A DNA stretch of 64,000 bases from positions 1,699,001-1,763,000 of the forward strand of contig NZ_CP132507.1 in assembly GCF_032191775.1 (NCBI RefSeq). The letters run 5' to 3'. Shown piece after piece: positions 47,151-56,644 of the stretch. Position numbers and translations under genes: made by a program. The notes beneath the pieces were generated by a model that saw only the letters and a program-made list of their open reading frames with translations, had not been told where the DNA came from and searched no databases. Numbering within the stretch: position 1 is the stretch's first letter; the number at the start of each line of letters is the position of its first letter. This DNA is from Rhodoferax mekongensis (GTDB lineage Bacteria > Pseudomonadota > Gammaproteobacteria > Burkholderiales > Burkholderiaceae_C).

Positions 47151-47818
47151 GGCTTCAGAAGCAGCTGCCAGACAAGCCAGCTGCTCATCAGCGTGATCGG
47201 GTAGGCCCACAGCACATCGCTCAACCAATGGGCGACCGCTGACATGCGGGAGAAACCGATGGCAAGTCCGGAAACAGTTCCCACCACCAACCACAACTTG
47301 CGCCTGCGCGCATGGATCAACATCAGGCTGCTGAAGAAGAAGCCGCAGGCCACGTGCCCGCTGACAAAAGAGCAGTTGTTGTCGCACTGGTCTGTTATCA
47401 CCGCGGCTCGGGTGAACTGCTGGGTGCCGCCAAAATTTTCGACCTGGTAGGGGCGTGCCCGTTGCCAGTGCTCTTTGAAACCCCAATTAACCACCGCACC
47501 CGGTCCGGCAATGCCGGCGCAAACCACAAAAGCCAGCGGCAAGCGCCACGCCTTCCATCGCTGCGCAAAGTGCGAGACGAGCCATGCGATTGCGCAAATG
47601 GCCAACATGGTCCGGAATGCGGCTGGCATCAAGGCATTGATCCATTCCACCCACCACCAGTTGACTGAATCAATGGTGGGTGTGGCGCCGGCGAAAAGAG
47701 CCGCCGCGCGAAGATCCAGCGCCGGCCAGAGGGTGGGTATCAGTGCCACCAAAATCGAAGCCGCCACCAGTTTCCAGAACAGGGCAGGTGTGCGATCTTC
47801 TGTGGAGTGCATTGACAT
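47102..47818 (-). CDS. PAP2-superfamily membrane phosphatase
   Basis: 238 residues from ATG 47818. Five or six membrane segments. The three phosphatase motifs are present: KEHWQRARP, SFVSGHVA and SRMSAVAHWLSDV. It probably dephosphorylates undecaprenyl pyrophosphate, phosphatidate or lipid A-linked phosphates on the periplasmic side. An upstream in-frame extension runs through the tRNA gene and is rejected. The 3' end overlaps the SDR-like gene by 49 bases on the opposite strand. Confidence 0.9.
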   Translation of the reverse strand: MSMHSTEDRTPALFWKLVAASILVALIPTLWPALDLRAAALFAGATPTIDSVNWWWVEWINALMPAAFRTMLAICAIAWLVSHFAQRWKAWRLPLAFVVCAGIAGPGAVVNWGFKEHWQRARPYQVENFGGTQQFTRAAVITDQCDNNCSFVSGHVACGFFFSSLMLIHARRRKLWLVVGTVSGLAIGFSRMSAVAHWLSDVLWAYPITLMSSWLVWQLLLKPYGLKRTDTNPAATSG

Positions 47819-47913
47819 GGTGTGTGGGACGTACACAAAAAGCAGATTGTGATGCAAGCCATTTCGGGCATACGCCGGATCAGGACATTGCAAGTGGACC
47901 AGCCGACAAAGAA

Positions 47914-47945
47914 AAAGCCGAATGTTGCAAGAACATTCGGCTTTA
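47914..47945. terminator. Terminator following tRNA-Leu
   Basis: AAAGCCGAATGTT / AACATTCGGCTTT, a 13-bp perfect stem with a 5-base loop; on the minus strand it is followed by TTTTTC. It lies 4-5 bases past the CCA end of tRNA-Leu, so it also ends that transcript. Confidence 0.9.
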
Positions 47946-47948
47946 ATC

Positions 47949-48033
47949 TGGTGCCCAGGGCCGGACTCGAACCGGCACGCCTTGCGGCGGGGGATTTTGA
48001 GTCCCCTGAGTCTACCAATTTCACCACCTGGGC
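47949..48033 (-). tRNA. tRNA-Leu (anticodon CAA)
   Basis: 85 bases with encoded CCA. Acceptor stem GCCCAGG / CCTGGGC, D-arm with AATTGGTAGAC, anticodon stem GGGGA / TCCCC around the loop CTCAAAA (anticodon CAA, reading UUG), a class II long variable arm (CCGCCGCAAGGCG region), and T-arm GGTTCGAGTCC. A strong terminator follows. No integrase or attachment-site duplication is seen next to it. Confidence 0.96.
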
Positions 48034-48072
48034 AGGTATTTCGTGAAGCTCGAATTATGGCACATTTATGGC

Positions 48073-48975
48073 ATGAAATATCCAACTATTGAAGAAGCAA
48101 TCGGAAAAACACCTTTGGTAGCCCTGCAACGCATTCAGGCTACCGACAACCTCGCCCGCAACAATGTGTTGCTGGGCAAGCTTGAAGGCAACAACCCTGC
48201 GGGTTCGGTGAAAGACCGCCCCGCACTCTCCATGATTCAGCGCGCTCAGGAACGCGGCGACATTCAGCCCGGTGACACGCTGATTGAGGCCACCTCAGGC
48301 AACACTGGCATTGCGCTGGCCATGGCTGCTGCGGTCAAGGGCTACCGCATGATTTTGATCATGCCCGAGGACCTGTCCATCGAGCGCGCGCAGACCATGA
48401 AGGCCTTCGGTGCTGAGCTCATTCTCACGCCCAAGAGCGGCGGCATGGAATACGCGCGAGACCTCGCAGAACAGATGCAACGTGAGGGCAAAGGTCGGGT
48501 GCTGGACCAATTCGCCAATGGCGACAACCCGCGCATCCATTACGAAACGACCGGCCCTGAGATCTGGGAACAAACCGGCGGGCGTGTGACCCACTTTGTG
48601 AGCGCCATGGGCACTACAGGCACCATCACAGGTGTCTCCCGCTTCCTGAAAGAGAAGAACCCTGCCATTCGCATCATCGGCGCGCAGCCCTCTGAAGGCT
48701 CGCGCATTCCCGGCATCCGCAAGTGGCCGCAGGAATACCTGCCCAAGATTTACGACCCGTCTAACGTTGACGAGCTGATTTATGTGAGCCAGGGCGACGC
48801 CGAAGACATGTGCCGCCGCATGGCCCGCGAAGAGGGCATTTTCGGTGGCATCTCTGCCGCCGGTGCATGCTGGGTGGCACAGGAAATCGCCAAGCGCGAG
48901 CGTGATGCGGTGATCGTTTTCATCGTCTGCGACCGCGGCGACCGTTACTTGTCTACCGGCGTTTTCCCCGCCTGA
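48073..48975 (+). CDS. cysM: Cysteine synthase B (O-acetylserine/thiosulfate sulfhydrylase)
   Basis: 300 residues from ATG 48073 (MKYPTIEEAIGKTPLV). PLP lysine Lys47 in NPAGSVKDRP, the phosphate-binding TSGNTGIALA, the GTTGTITG loop and QPSEGSRIPGIRKW, all in the CysM rather than CysK form (the loop around RIPGIRKWP). It makes cysteine or sulfocysteine from O-acetylserine. Begins 40 bases from the divergent tRNA-Leu. Confidence 0.95.
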   Translation: MKYPTIEEAIGKTPLVALQRIQATDNLARNNVLLGKLEGNNPAGSVKDRPALSMIQRAQERGDIQPGDTLIEATSGNTGIALAMAAAVKGYRMILIMPEDLSIERAQTMKAFGAELILTPKSGGMEYARDLAEQMQREGKGRVLDQFANGDNPRIHYETTGPEIWEQTGGRVTHFVSAMGTTGTITGVSRFLKEKNPAIRIIGAQPSEGSRIPGIRKWPQEYLPKIYDPSNVDELIYVSQGDAEDMCRRMAREEGIFGGISAAGACWVAQEIAKRERDAVIVFIVCDRGDRYLSTGVFPA

Positions 48976-49049
48976 TATTGAAGGTAAATCAGCCATTGGC
49001 GCTCGTGGATATTGCGCGGGCAGCTCCTGAAACAATAGCAAAGGCTTCC

Positions 49050-49601
49050 ATGTCAGCAGTTTTCAAGTTTTGCCCGCAATGCGCTACACCATTGGCTGAG
49101 ATCACCCTGGCCGAAGACGGAGGTGACAAAACACGCCTGCGGTGCCCGTCATGCGACTTCACCCATTGGAACAACCCCACGCCCGTGCTGGCGGCCGTGA
49201 TTGAGTACCGCGGGCAGGTGCTGCTGGCCCGCAATGCGGCTTGGCCCGGCAAAATGTACGCGTTGATCACCGGCTTCATGGAAGCCGGCGAAACGCCCGA
49301 GGAGGGCATTGCGCGGGAGATCGCGGAAGAGACCAACCTCCACACCAGTGCCCTCAAGCTCTTGGGGGTGTATGACTTCCAGCGCATGAACCAGGTCATC
49401 ATTGCCTACCACGCAGTGTGCGACGGGGAGGTGAAGCTCAGCCCAGAACTGGTGGATTACCGTCTTTATGACCTGCAGGACGTGAAATGCTGGCCTGCCG
49501 GCACCGGCTATGCACTTGCAGAATTTTTGCGGTCTCGCGGCCATGAGCCGGAGTTCATTGATCCGGTGTGGCGCAAAGACATCGAGCAACGGGCCGACTA
49601 A
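49050..49601 (+). CDS. NUDIX hydrolase with N-terminal zinc ribbon (NudC-like)
   Basis: 183 residues from ATG 49050. Zinc ribbon cysteines 8, 11, 32 and 35 (CPQC, CPSC), then a complete Nudix box at 75-97 (GFMEAGETPEEGIAREI followed by AEETNL). The zinc ribbon plus Nudix order resembles NAD pyrophosphatase NudC, but the protein is shorter than NudC and the NudC SQPWPFPxS array is absent. Substrate (nucleoside diphosphate derivative) unknown. Thirty bases upstream of the TusA-like gene. Confidence 0.9.
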   Translation: MSAVFKFCPQCATPLAEITLAEDGGDKTRLRCPSCDFTHWNNPTPVLAAVIEYRGQVLLARNAAWPGKMYALITGFMEAGETPEEGIAREIAEETNLHTSALKLLGVYDFQRMNQVIIAYHAVCDGEVKLSPELVDYRLYDLQDVKCWPAGTGYALAEFLRSRGHEPEFIDPVWRKDIEQRAD

Positions 49602-49631
49602 AATCAGTTCCAACGCCAGAAAGCAGCCTGC

Positions 49632-49859
49632 ATGAACTTCGACAAAGAAATTGACACCAGCGGTTTGAATTGCCCGCTCCCTATCCTGAAAGCCAAGAAG
49701 GCGCTGGCCGAGTTGCACAGCGGACAGACCCTCAAGGTGGTGGCTACTGACCCCGGTTCGTTGCGCGATTTCCAGGCTTTCACCAAGCAGACCGGGCATG
49801 AACTCCTGGATCAGCAAACCGTAGGCACCATGTTCATCCACGTGCTGCGGCGACGCTGA
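49632..49859 (+). CDS. TusA/SirA-family sulfurtransferase-like protein
   Basis: 75 residues, one TusA domain: DTSGLNCPLPILKAKKAL with the CPxP cysteine Cys14, then the conserved TDPGSLRDF. These small proteins relay persulfide sulfur for tRNA thiolation, molybdenum cofactor or sulfur oxidation. Followed by a bidirectional terminator. moaC is 3.6 kb away, too far for a firm link. Confidence 0.92.
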   Translation: MNFDKEIDTSGLNCPLPILKAKKALAELHSGQTLKVVATDPGSLRDFQAFTKQTGHELLDQQTVGTMFIHVLRRR

Positions 49860-49880
49860 CATTGCGATCAGCGCACTAAC

Positions 49881-49909
49881 AAAAAAGCCGGCTTGAAGCC
49901 GGCTTTTTT
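49881..49909. terminator. Bidirectional intrinsic terminator
   Basis: AAAAAAGCCGGCT / AGCCGGCTTTTTT with a very short loop, between the convergent TusA-like and valS genes; T-runs in both directions. Confidence 0.95.
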
Positions 49910-49940
49910 GTTGCCTGCTGGCGCACCGGCAAACTTGGCT

Positions 49941-52900
49941 TTAGCCCAAACGAGCCAATTGCTCTTGCACCTTGGTCAAGGTGGCGGCGAAGTCGGCCAC
50001 GCGCTTGCGTTCCTGCTCCAGCACGGCAGCAGGCGCCTTGGCGACAAAAGCCTCGTTGTTGAGCTTGGTGCTGGCTTTGGCAATCTGCTCTTCCAAGCGA
50101 GTCACTTCCTTGCCCAAGCGCAGCTTTTCGGCCGCCACGTCCACTTCCACAAACAGGCACACGCGGGCTTCGCCCACCACCGCTACAGGGGCAGACTGAG
50201 CTGCGGCTTGCCATGCAGCTTCGTTGTCGAACAGCTTGACTTCGCTCAGCTTGGCCAATGCCTGCAGCACGGCGGAAGACGATTGCAGGAAGGCACCCTC
50301 GGCCTCTGTCTGGGCCACCACATACAAAGGCAGGCGGGTCGCGGGCGATACGTTCATCTCACCACGAAGGTTTCGGCATGCGTCCACCAGTTGCTTGAGC
50401 TTGGCGACGTGCGCAATCGCGGCTTCGTCAATGCGCTCGGGCTGGCTGACAGGGTAGGCCGCAATCGAGATCGAGGGACCGCTACGGCCCGCGACGGGCG
50501 CCACCTTTTGCCACAGCTCTTCGGTGATGAAGGGCGTGATGGGGTGTGCCATGCGCAGGATGGTCTCCAGGGTGCGGATCAGGGTGCGGCGAGTGGCGCG
50601 TTTTTGCGCATCAGTGCCGGTGTTGATTTGTACCTTGGCGATTTCCAGGTACCAGTCGCAGAACTCGTTCCACACGAAGTCGTAAATCGTGTTGGCGACG
50701 TTGTCCAGGCGGTAGTCGGCAAAGCCTTGGGCCACGTCAGCCTCGGTCTTTTGCAACAGCGAAACGATCCAGCGGTCACTCTGGCTGAACTCCAGGTAGC
50801 CATGTGCAACGCCTCCAAGTGCGCATTGTTCTTTGGTGTGCTCCATCAGGCCGCAGTCTTGGCCTTCGCAGTTCATCAGCACAAAGCGGGTGGCGTTCCA
50901 CAGCTTGTTGCAGAAGTTGCGGTAGCCCTCGCAGCGCTTGCTGTCGAAGTTGATGCTGCGGCCCAATGATGCGAGCGCGGCAAAGGTGAAACGCAGCGCA
51001 TCGGCACCGTAGGCGGGAATGCCCTCGGGGAATTCCTTCTCGGTGTTTTTGCGCACAGCAGGTGCCGTTTCGGGCTTGCGCAGGCCGGTGGTGCGCTTGT
51101 CCAGCAGCGGGGCGAGTGCGATGCCGTCGATCAAGTCCACGGGGTCGAGCACATTGCCTTCGGACTTGCTCATCTTCTTGCCCTGCGCGTCGCGGACCAG
51201 GCCGTGGATGTAAACGTGTTTGAATGGTACGCGGCCGGTGAAGTGTGTGGTCATCATGATCATCCGGGCGACCCAGAAGAAGATGATGTCGTAGCCGGTG
51301 ACCAGCGTGCTGCTGGGGAGGTACAGGTCGTAGTCTGCAAGGCTGTTGGCTTTGGCACCGCCAGTGGGCGTGCCGGACACCCCCGTGCTCATACTCGCTG
51401 CGCTCGCCAAATCGCCCGGTTCGTGCCCGGCACGCCCACTGGCTCCGTCGTTGCCCCAACCCATTGTGCTGAAGGGCACCAGCGCACTGGAGTACCAGGT
51501 GTCGAGCACGTCTTCGTCACGGCGCAAGGTTTTGCCCGGAGCTTTGGCTTGTGCCTCAGCCTCATTGCGGGCAACAATAACGTTGCCTTCTTCGTCGTAC
51601 CACGCGGGAATCTGGTGGCCCCACCAGAGTTGGCGGCTGATGCACCAGTCTTGGATGTTGTTCATCCACTGGTTGTAGGTGTTGACCCAGTTCTCGGGCA
51701 CAAATTTCACCTCGCCGCTTTGCACCGCGTCGATGGCTTTTTGGGCGATGGACTTGCCGGTGGCGTCGCCTTTGCCCACCTGGTTCATGGCGACAAACCA
51801 CTGGTCGGTGAGCATGGGCTCAATCACCTGGCCGGTGCGGGCGCAGCGCGGCACCATGAGCTTGTGCTTTTTCACCTCCACCAAAAAGCCGCCGGCTTCC
51901 AGGTCCGCCACGACCTTCCTGCGGGCCACAAAGCGGTCCAGGCCTTGGTAAGCAGCGGGGGCGTTTTCGTTGATCTTGGCGTCCAGGGTCAGCACGCAGA
52001 TCATGGGCAGCTTGTGGCGTTGACCGACGGCATAGTCGTTCTGGTCGTGCGCGGGGGTGACCTTCACTACTCCGGTACCAAAGGCCTTGTCCACGTAATC
52101 GTCCGCAATCACAGGGATGGTACGGCTGCACAGGGGCAGGGTGACCTGCTTGCCGATCAGCGCGGTGTAGCGCTCGTCTTCGGGGTGCACCATCACAGCT
52201 ACGTCGCCCAGCATAGTTTCAGGGCGGGTGGTGGCCACGGTGATGGAAGCCGGAAGCCCGGCAGCCGCAAGGGTGCCATCCGTGTCCACCAGCGGGTAGC
52301 GGATGTGCCATAGCGAGCCGTCTTCTTCTTCGCTTTCCACTTCCAGATCCGACACCGCGCTCATCAGGATCGGGTCCCAGTTCACCAGGCGCTTACCGCG
52401 GTAGATCAGGCCTTGCTCGTAGAGCTGCACAAAGGTCTCGGTGACCGTTTGCGACAGTTTGGGGTCCATGGTGAAGTATTCGCGGCTCCAGTCCACGCTG
52501 TCGCCCATGCGGCGCATCTGGGTGGTGATGGTGTTGCCGGACTTTTCTTTCCACTCCCAGACCTTCTTGGTGAAAGCCTCACGGCCCAGGTCGTGGCGGC
52601 TGACTTTTTGCTCTTGCAGCTGGCGCTCCACCACGATCTGGGTGGCAATGCCGGCATGGTCGGTGCCCGGAATCCATGCGGTGTTGAAACCGGCCATACG
52701 GTGGTAGCGGGTCAGGCTGTCCATGATGGTCTGGTTGAACGCATGGCCCATGTGCAGCGTGCCCGTCACGTTGGGGGGCGGCAGCTGGATGGAGAAGTTT
52801 TTGCCCTGTGCAGCCGCCGCCGCATCCGGCGCGCTGGTGCCGCGGAAGCCGGCGATGCCGTAGCCGCGCTTTTCCCACTCAGGGCCCCAGTGCGCTTCCA

Positions 52901-52994
52901 GCGCAGCGGGTTCAAACGACTTGGAGAGGGATTGCAGACCCGGTTGTTCGGGGGCGGTGGGGGCGGCAATGGGGGTGTTGGCGTTGTCAGACAT
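49941..52994 (-). CDS. valS: Valyl-tRNA synthetase with an in-frame palindromic insertion
   Basis: 1017 residues, about 30-70 longer than usual. HIGH box in [12 protein letters not shown]1 editing domain with [21 protein letters not shown], the [12 protein letters not shown] loop, and the C-terminal coiled-coil arm ([19 protein letters not shown]). It charges tRNA-Val. Residues 518-545 ([18 protein letters not shown] then [10 protein letters not shown]) are encoded by an 84-bp palindrome located between STMGW and DLYLPSS, where relatives have only a few residues. Surrounding catalytic motifs are intact, so the enzyme is presumably functional; it is the only valS in view. Confidence 0.96.
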   Translation of the reverse strand: MSDNANTPIAAPTAPEQPGLQSLSKSFEPAALEAHWGPEWEKRGYGIAGFRGTSAPDAAAAAQGKNFSIQLPPPNVTGTLHMGHAFNQTIMDSLTRYHRMAGFNTAWIPGTDHAGIATQIVVERQLQEQKVSRHDLGREAFTKKVWEWKEKSGNTITTQMRRMGDSVDWSREYFTMDPKLSQTVTETFVQLYEQGLIYRGKRLVNWDPILMSAVSDLEVESEEEDGSLWHIRYPLVDTDGTLAAAGLPASITVATTRPETMLGDVAVMVHPEDERYTALIGKQVTLPLCSRTIPVIADDYVDKAFGTGVVKVTPAHDQNDYAVGQRHKLPMICVLTLDAKINENAPAAYQGLDRFVARRKVVADLEAGGFLVEVKKHKLMVPRCARTGQVIEPMLTDQWFVAMNQVGKGDATGKSIAQKAIDAVQSGEVKFVPENWVNTYNQWMNNIQDWCISRQLWWGHQIPAWYDEEGNVIVARNEAEAQAKAPGKTLRRDEDVLDTWYSSALVPFSTMGWGNDGASGRAGHEPGDLASAASMSTGVSGTPTGGAKANSLADYDLYLPSSTLVTGYDIIFFWVARMIMMTTHFTGRVPFKHVYIHGLVRDAQGKKMSKSEGNVLDPVDLIDGIALAPLLDKRTTGLRKPETAPAVRKNTEKEFPEGIPAYGADALRFTFAALASLGRSINFDSKRCEGYRNFCNKLWNATRFVLMNCEGQDCGLMEHTKEQCALGGVAHGYLEFSQSDRWIVSLLQKTEADVAQGFADYRLDNVANTIYDFVWNEFCDWYLEIAKVQINTGTDAQKRATRRTLIRTLETILRMAHPITPFITEELWQKVAPVAGRSGPSISIAAYPVSQPERIDEAAIAHVAKLKQLVDACRNLRGEMNVSPATRLPLYVVAQTEAEGAFLQSSSAVLQALAKLSEVKLFDNEAAWQAAAQSAPVAVVGEARVCLFVEVDVAAEKLRLGKEVTRLEEQIAKASTKLNNEAFVAKAPAAVLEQERKRVADFAATLTKVQEQLARLG
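51360..51443. repeat. 84-bp palindromic element inserted in frame in valS
   Basis: Outer arms GCCAGTGGGCGTGCCGG-type: CCAGTGGGCGTGCCGG (51361-51376) and CCGGCACGCCCACTGG (51427-51442) are perfectly complementary, extended to 17 bp by one outer G-C pair and by three more pairs inward after a mismatch. The length is exactly 28 codons. The inside includes CGAGCGCAGCGAG, itself REP-like. It encodes a Gly/Ala/Ser-rich linker in ValS. Confidence 0.85.
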
Positions 52995-53050
52995 GGAGGT
53001 TCTTCTAAGAGCGAGCGGCGATTTTACCGGTGCAGGGTGATACCCCGGTA

Positions 53051-53107
53051 TTTGCTATGCTTTTGATAGCTATTGGCGCATATTCAACGAGCGCTAGGGG
53101 TATATTT
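53051..53107 (+). repeat. 57-bp repeat, copy 8
   Basis: TTTGCTATGCTTTTGATAGC then TGGCGCATATTCAACGAGCGCT and AGGGGTATATTT, a well-formed copy in the divergent interval between valS and the DUF1330 gene. Confidence 0.85.
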
Positions 53108-53182
53108 CATTTGCAATCGTGCACGGGGCAGCCGGGGGCGGCATCTTCTACACTGTTGCGCAGCATTCCACAGGAGACAAAC

Positions 53183-53491
53183 ATGCCCAAGGGTTACTGG
53201 ATAGGCCGTGTAGAAGTGTTCGACCCCGAGGCCTACAAGGCGTATCAGGCCGCGAACGCCGCGCCGTTCAAAAAGTACGGCGCCCGCTTTCTGGTGCGCG
53301 CCGGGCGCTTTGAGAACCCCGAGGGTGAGAGCCGCAGCCGCAACGTGGTGATCGAATTCCCCAGCTACCAGGCGGCGGTGGACTGCTGGCATTCGCCCGA
53401 ATACCAAGCCGCCATCACCCTGCGCAAAGACGTGTCGGTGATCGACTTGATCCTGATCGAGGGCTACGAGGGCGCGCAGCCAGGGGACTAA
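53183..53491 (+). CDS. DUF1330 domain protein
   Basis: 102 residues from ATG 53183 (AGGAGA upstream). One ferredoxin-like alpha/beta dimeric barrel: GYWIGRVEVFDPEAYKAYQAA, FLVRAGRFENPEG, IEFPSYQAAVDCWHSPEYQ. DUF1330 proteins belong to the dimeric alpha/beta-barrel superfamily; function unknown. Convergent with moaC, 16 bases apart, with no obvious terminator. Confidence 0.92.
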   Translation: MPKGYWIGRVEVFDPEAYKAYQAANAAPFKKYGARFLVRAGRFENPEGESRSRNVVIEFPSYQAAVDCWHSPEYQAAITLRKDVSVIDLILIEGYEGAQPGD

Positions 53492-53507
53492 GCGGCTTGC
53501 AGCGAGG

Positions 53508-54026
53508 TCAGGCGGTGGGCGGGGCGAGGTAGGTGCCCGACTTCCCGCCGTGCTTTTCAAGCAGCTTCACGTCGGTCATGACCATGCCTTTGTCGACGGC
53601 CTTGCACATGTCGTAAATGGTGAGCAGGGTGACCTGCACCGCGGTCAGCGCTTCCATTTCCACGCCGGTGCCGCCGGTGGTTTCTGCAATGGCCAAGCAC
53701 TGGATGGCGGGCGGGGTGGTGGCCGTGGCGTGAATCACTTCAAATTCGATAGCCACCCGAGTGAGCATGATGGGGTGGCACAGGGGAATCAGGTCGCTGG
53801 TTTTCTTGGCGGCCATGATGCCGGCCACCCGCGCAACGCCCAGCACATCGCCTTTGGCAGCCTGCGCGTTCTGGATCAGGTCCAGCGTGTGTTGCTGCAT
53901 CTGGATGCGCCCGCCCGCTACTGCCTTGCGGTGCGTCAACGGTTTGCCGGCGATATTGACCATGTGGGCATCGCCTTTGTTGTCGAAATGGGTCAGGGCG
54001 GAGCCTGCATCTGCGGGGTTGCTCAT
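53508..54026 (-). CDS. moaC: Cyclic pyranopterin monophosphate synthase
   Basis: 171 residues from ATG 54026 (GAGGA upstream). Signature segments: [39 protein letters not shown] (DLIPLCHP), [16 protein letters not shown] and [10 protein letters not shown] with the catalytic lysines. It converts the MoaA product to cPMP in molybdenum cofactor synthesis. Other moa genes are not in the window. Confidence 0.96.
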   Translation of the reverse strand: MSNPADAGSALTHFDNKGDAHMVNIAGKPLTHRKAVAGGRIQMQQHTLDLIQNAQAAKGDVLGVARVAGIMAAKKTSDLIPLCHPIMLTRVAIEFEVIHATATTPPAIQCLAIAETTGGTGVEMEALTAVQVTLLTIYDMCKAVDKGMVMTDVKLLEKHGGKSGTYLAPPTA

Positions 54027-54094
54027 GGTGGTTTCCTCGTTCGCAATCAATGATGGGTGAGGCGGGCAGCTTCCGGGCCGGGTGCTGTGCGGGC

Positions 54095-54976
54095 TTACAG
54101 CCTGCGCAAGGTGCCTTCGATATGCGGCTCGCCCTGCGGCAGCACGTTCAGCACAAAGCGGGTGCTATCTGCCTCTTGGCGGGTATGTAAGGCCACTTCG
54201 CCAGGAATCAACAGGGGGCGCTTGAAGCGCAGGTCGATGTGCAGGGGGGCGCAAGCGGGCAGGTCGCGGCAGAGCAAGTCTAGGCAGCGGGCAGCACTGA
54301 ACATGCCGTGCGCAATCGCCCGTGGGTAGCCGAACAGGCGTGCCGTGAAAGCACTCATGTGGATGGGGTTCCAGTCACCGGACGGGCCCGCAAAGCGGCG
54401 CCCGGCGTTGCCTGCCACCTCCCAGCGAGCCACAGGGCTGCCCCAGTCGGGCAGATCGTCAGGTGGTTGACGCTTCCCGTTGCGGGGCAGGGGGGCCAGA
54501 AAGGTGCTGGTCTCGGTCCATACCGTCTCGCCCGCAGTTTGCAGCCGGGTATGCAAAGTAAAGGTCTGGCCGCGTTCGGTCGCCTCTATGCCATGGAGCT
54601 GGCAGTCCATGTCCAAGGTTTCAAAGTCTCCGATGGGGCGCAGGCACTGCATGCTGTTGGCCAGATGCACCAGGCCCAGCAGACGCAGGGGAAACTGCGG
54701 GTGACTCATGACCGCCATATGCAGGGGCATGGCCATGGCGTGCAGGTAGAGCGGGGGCAGAAAGCCGACATCCGTGAGCCCGCACACTTCTCGGTACTGC
54801 TTCAGCCGCCTTGCGTCTGCTTGAGCACCGTGCCAGTGGGCATCGATGGCGATGGAAAGTTGATCCGGTGCGGCCTGCGCCGGACGCCCCGCCAGCAGGC
54901 TGCGGAACAAAGCCCCGGCATTGCGGGGCCGGGAAGAAAACGCCAGAGAAACGGGGGGCGAAGTAGTAAGAGGCAT
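54095..54976 (-). CDS. MaoC-like (hotdog) dehydratase family protein
   Basis: 293 residues from ATG 54976. Two tandem hotdog domains: the first (about 20-160) is divergent; the second has the hydratase motif [28 protein letters not shown] (segments GDWNPIHMS and AIAHGMFS) with the catalytic Asp and His. It probably hydrates or dehydrates an enoyl-CoA or acyl-thioester. A palindromic element lies between its 5' end and the phytase-like gene. Substrate unknown. Confidence 0.86.
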   Translation of the reverse strand: MPLTTSPPVSLAFSSRPRNAGALFRSLLAGRPAQAAPDQLSIAIDAHWHGAQADARRLKQYREVCGLTDVGFLPPLYLHAMAMPLHMAVMSHPQFPLRLLGLVHLANSMQCLRPIGDFETLDMDCQLHGIEATERGQTFTLHTRLQTAGETVWTETSTFLAPLPRNGKRQPPDDLPDWGSPVARWEVAGNAGRRFAGPSGDWNPIHMSAFTARLFGYPRAIAHGMFSAARCLDLLCRDLPACAPLHIDLRFKRPLLIPGEVALHTRQEADSTRFVLNVLPQGEPHIEGTLRRL

Positions 54977-55035
54977 GGTGCCGCCATTGTGCATGGCACC
55001 GCCGCCCACACGCTTCACTGGGAGAGAACCCGTTT

Positions 55036-55112
55036 TGCGCCGGGCCGCTCCCAAGCAAAATGCGCCCCCTAGGGGGGCAGTGACCCGCGCAGCGGCGGAG
55101 CGTGGGGGCCTT
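55036..55112. repeat. GC-rich palindromic intergenic element
   Basis: Contains GCCCCCTAGGGGGGC (55064-55078) and GCGCAGCGGCGGAGCG nearby, ending GTGGGGGCC. It lies just before the phytase-like stop codon and upstream of the MaoC-like gene. I associate this motif type with intergenic DNA of Comamonadaceae, but only one copy is in the window. Confidence 0.5.
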
Positions 55113-55114
55113 GT

Positions 55115-56491
55115 TTACTTCGCGTCGATCAGCGCCTGGATGTTGAGCAGGGTCAACTCGTTGTCATCCGGTTTGCCCAGAGTGCGGCCGCTGGAGTAGG
55201 GGAAGTTGTTGTCGTTCACCACCACGATGTGCTTGGCGTCCACCACGGTCAGGCCTTCAGGTCCGAGGTGGGGTAGCACAAAAGTTTCCTCATTCGGCCC
55301 GCGCTTGGCCAGCCGGTTGGGGTTGGCGATTTTGGTGAGGTCAATAAAGGCCACTTTCTTCACAAAGCCATCGGCGTCGGTCTGGGCGAAATCGATCTTG
55401 TAGACACGCTTGAACCTGGCAGGGCGGGTGAAACAGTCGGTGCGCGGCTCGTCCTTGCAGACGTTGCCGGAGCCTTCGGTCGTGTCGTCGCGTTCGATGA
55501 CCAGACCAGTGGTAGCGCTCAGCATCTGGAAATCGGCCGCCACATTGCCGGCTTCTTCAAACGCGTACTTCCACTGGCGGGTGCTGTAGGTTTTGCTGGC
55601 GGCGTCCAGTTCCAGAATGCGGGTGTAGGGCTTGCCCTTGTGCATTTCTTGGGCCTTGGTGGTAGCGTCCCACAGAGGCCACTCAAACATGGGGTAGAGG
55701 GTCTTGCCGTCCAAAGACTTGGCCATGGGCTCGAAGCCGCCGCTACGGCGCACTTCAAAGTTGGCCTCGCCGGGGTAGTTGGGCAAGCGGCCGTTCATGT
55801 AGTGGTCGGGGCTGCGGTAAGCCTTACCGCCCACCACGGTTTCGATCACACCCAGCACCTTGCCTTGGGGGGTCACGCGCAGCACATAGGGGCCGAACTC
55901 GTCACCGATCCACCATTCGTCACCCACGATCTGGATGGATTCAGGGTCGAAATCGATACCGGTCAGGAAGCGTTCTGCGGTGGCTTCGTTCTGGATGGCA
56001 AAGGGCACTTTGCGGTCCGGGTCTTGGAGGAAAGTGGTCTTGAGGCGGGTGACTTCGCCCTTGGCCCAGTCAGCTTTGGCGTGGTGCACCATCAGCAACG
56101 CGTCCTGCGAGTTGAGCTTGCTGCCGAAGCCGTTGTCGGTCAGCACCAGGAATTCACTGTTGCCCAGCGACACGATGCCGGAGAACCCTTGAACGGATTG
56201 GCCCTTGATGGGCAAGCTGCCACCGGACTTGCGGGGGTACTTGGGGTCGCCCACAAAGCTGATGCCGTCAATGCTGCCCAGTGCCTCGGTGCGCTGGCGG
56301 TTCGCCGCGTTGAACTTGCCGGCGGTCTCAAAGAACGGGCCGGCGGACTTGGGCGCTTCCACCGTGGTGGAGGCGGGCAGGGCGGCGTGGCCGGCCAGCA
56401 CGGCCGTGACTTCCGTTTGGGCGGAGGCGCTGAAGGCGGTCACAGCCAGTGCAAGCGCGGCTGCAAGGCGGGTGGGGGAGAAAGCGTTCAT
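55115..56491 (-). CDS. Esterase-like phytase-domain secreted protein
   Basis: 458 residues from ATG 56491. Signal peptide MNAFSPTRLAAALALAVTA with FSASA before cleavage. The mature part matches the phytase-like propeller family: SIDGISF, FSGIVSLGNSEFLVLTDNGFGSK (LVLTDNGFGSK), WWIGDEFGPYVLRV, PHLGPEGLTVV and VNDNNFPYSSG. Probably periplasmic or secreted; members are annotated as esterase-like phytases, but the catalytic activity of this subgroup is not well established. Divergent from yaaA. Confidence 0.9.
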   Translation of the reverse strand: MNAFSPTRLAAALALAVTAFSASAQTEVTAVLAGHAALPASTTVEAPKSAGPFFETAGKFNAANRQRTEALGSIDGISFVGDPKYPRKSGGSLPIKGQSVQGFSGIVSLGNSEFLVLTDNGFGSKLNSQDALLMVHHAKADWAKGEVTRLKTTFLQDPDRKVPFAIQNEATAERFLTGIDFDPESIQIVGDEWWIGDEFGPYVLRVTPQGKVLGVIETVVGGKAYRSPDHYMNGRLPNYPGEANFEVRRSGGFEPMAKSLDGKTLYPMFEWPLWDATTKAQEMHKGKPYTRILELDAASKTYSTRQWKYAFEEAGNVAADFQMLSATTGLVIERDDTTEGSGNVCKDEPRTDCFTRPARFKRVYKIDFAQTDADGFVKKVAFIDLTKIANPNRLAKRGPNEETFVLPHLGPEGLTVVDAKHIVVVNDNNFPYSSGRTLGKPDDNELTLLNIQALIDAK

Positions 56492-56644
56492 GGTGGTCAA
56501 GGTTCCCGGTTGAAGAAGGCGCCGAGACTAAGCCGCGCATATGAAGAAACCGTGACGCTTGCACGGGCCTTCACGCCTGCGATCTGTGCGACATAAGCCT
56601 TAGCGATAAACTGGTCGGCTCGCCTCGCGCAGCCCCGAATTGCC

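Noticed and set aside
47949..48033. tRNA-Leu as an integration site for a mobile island
   Set aside because: No integrase, no direct repeat of the tRNA 3' end and only housekeeping genes on both sides.
47819..48085. N-terminal extension of the PAP2 gene running through the tRNA region
   Set aside because: It would translate a tRNA gene and its terminator; a normal start exists at 47818.
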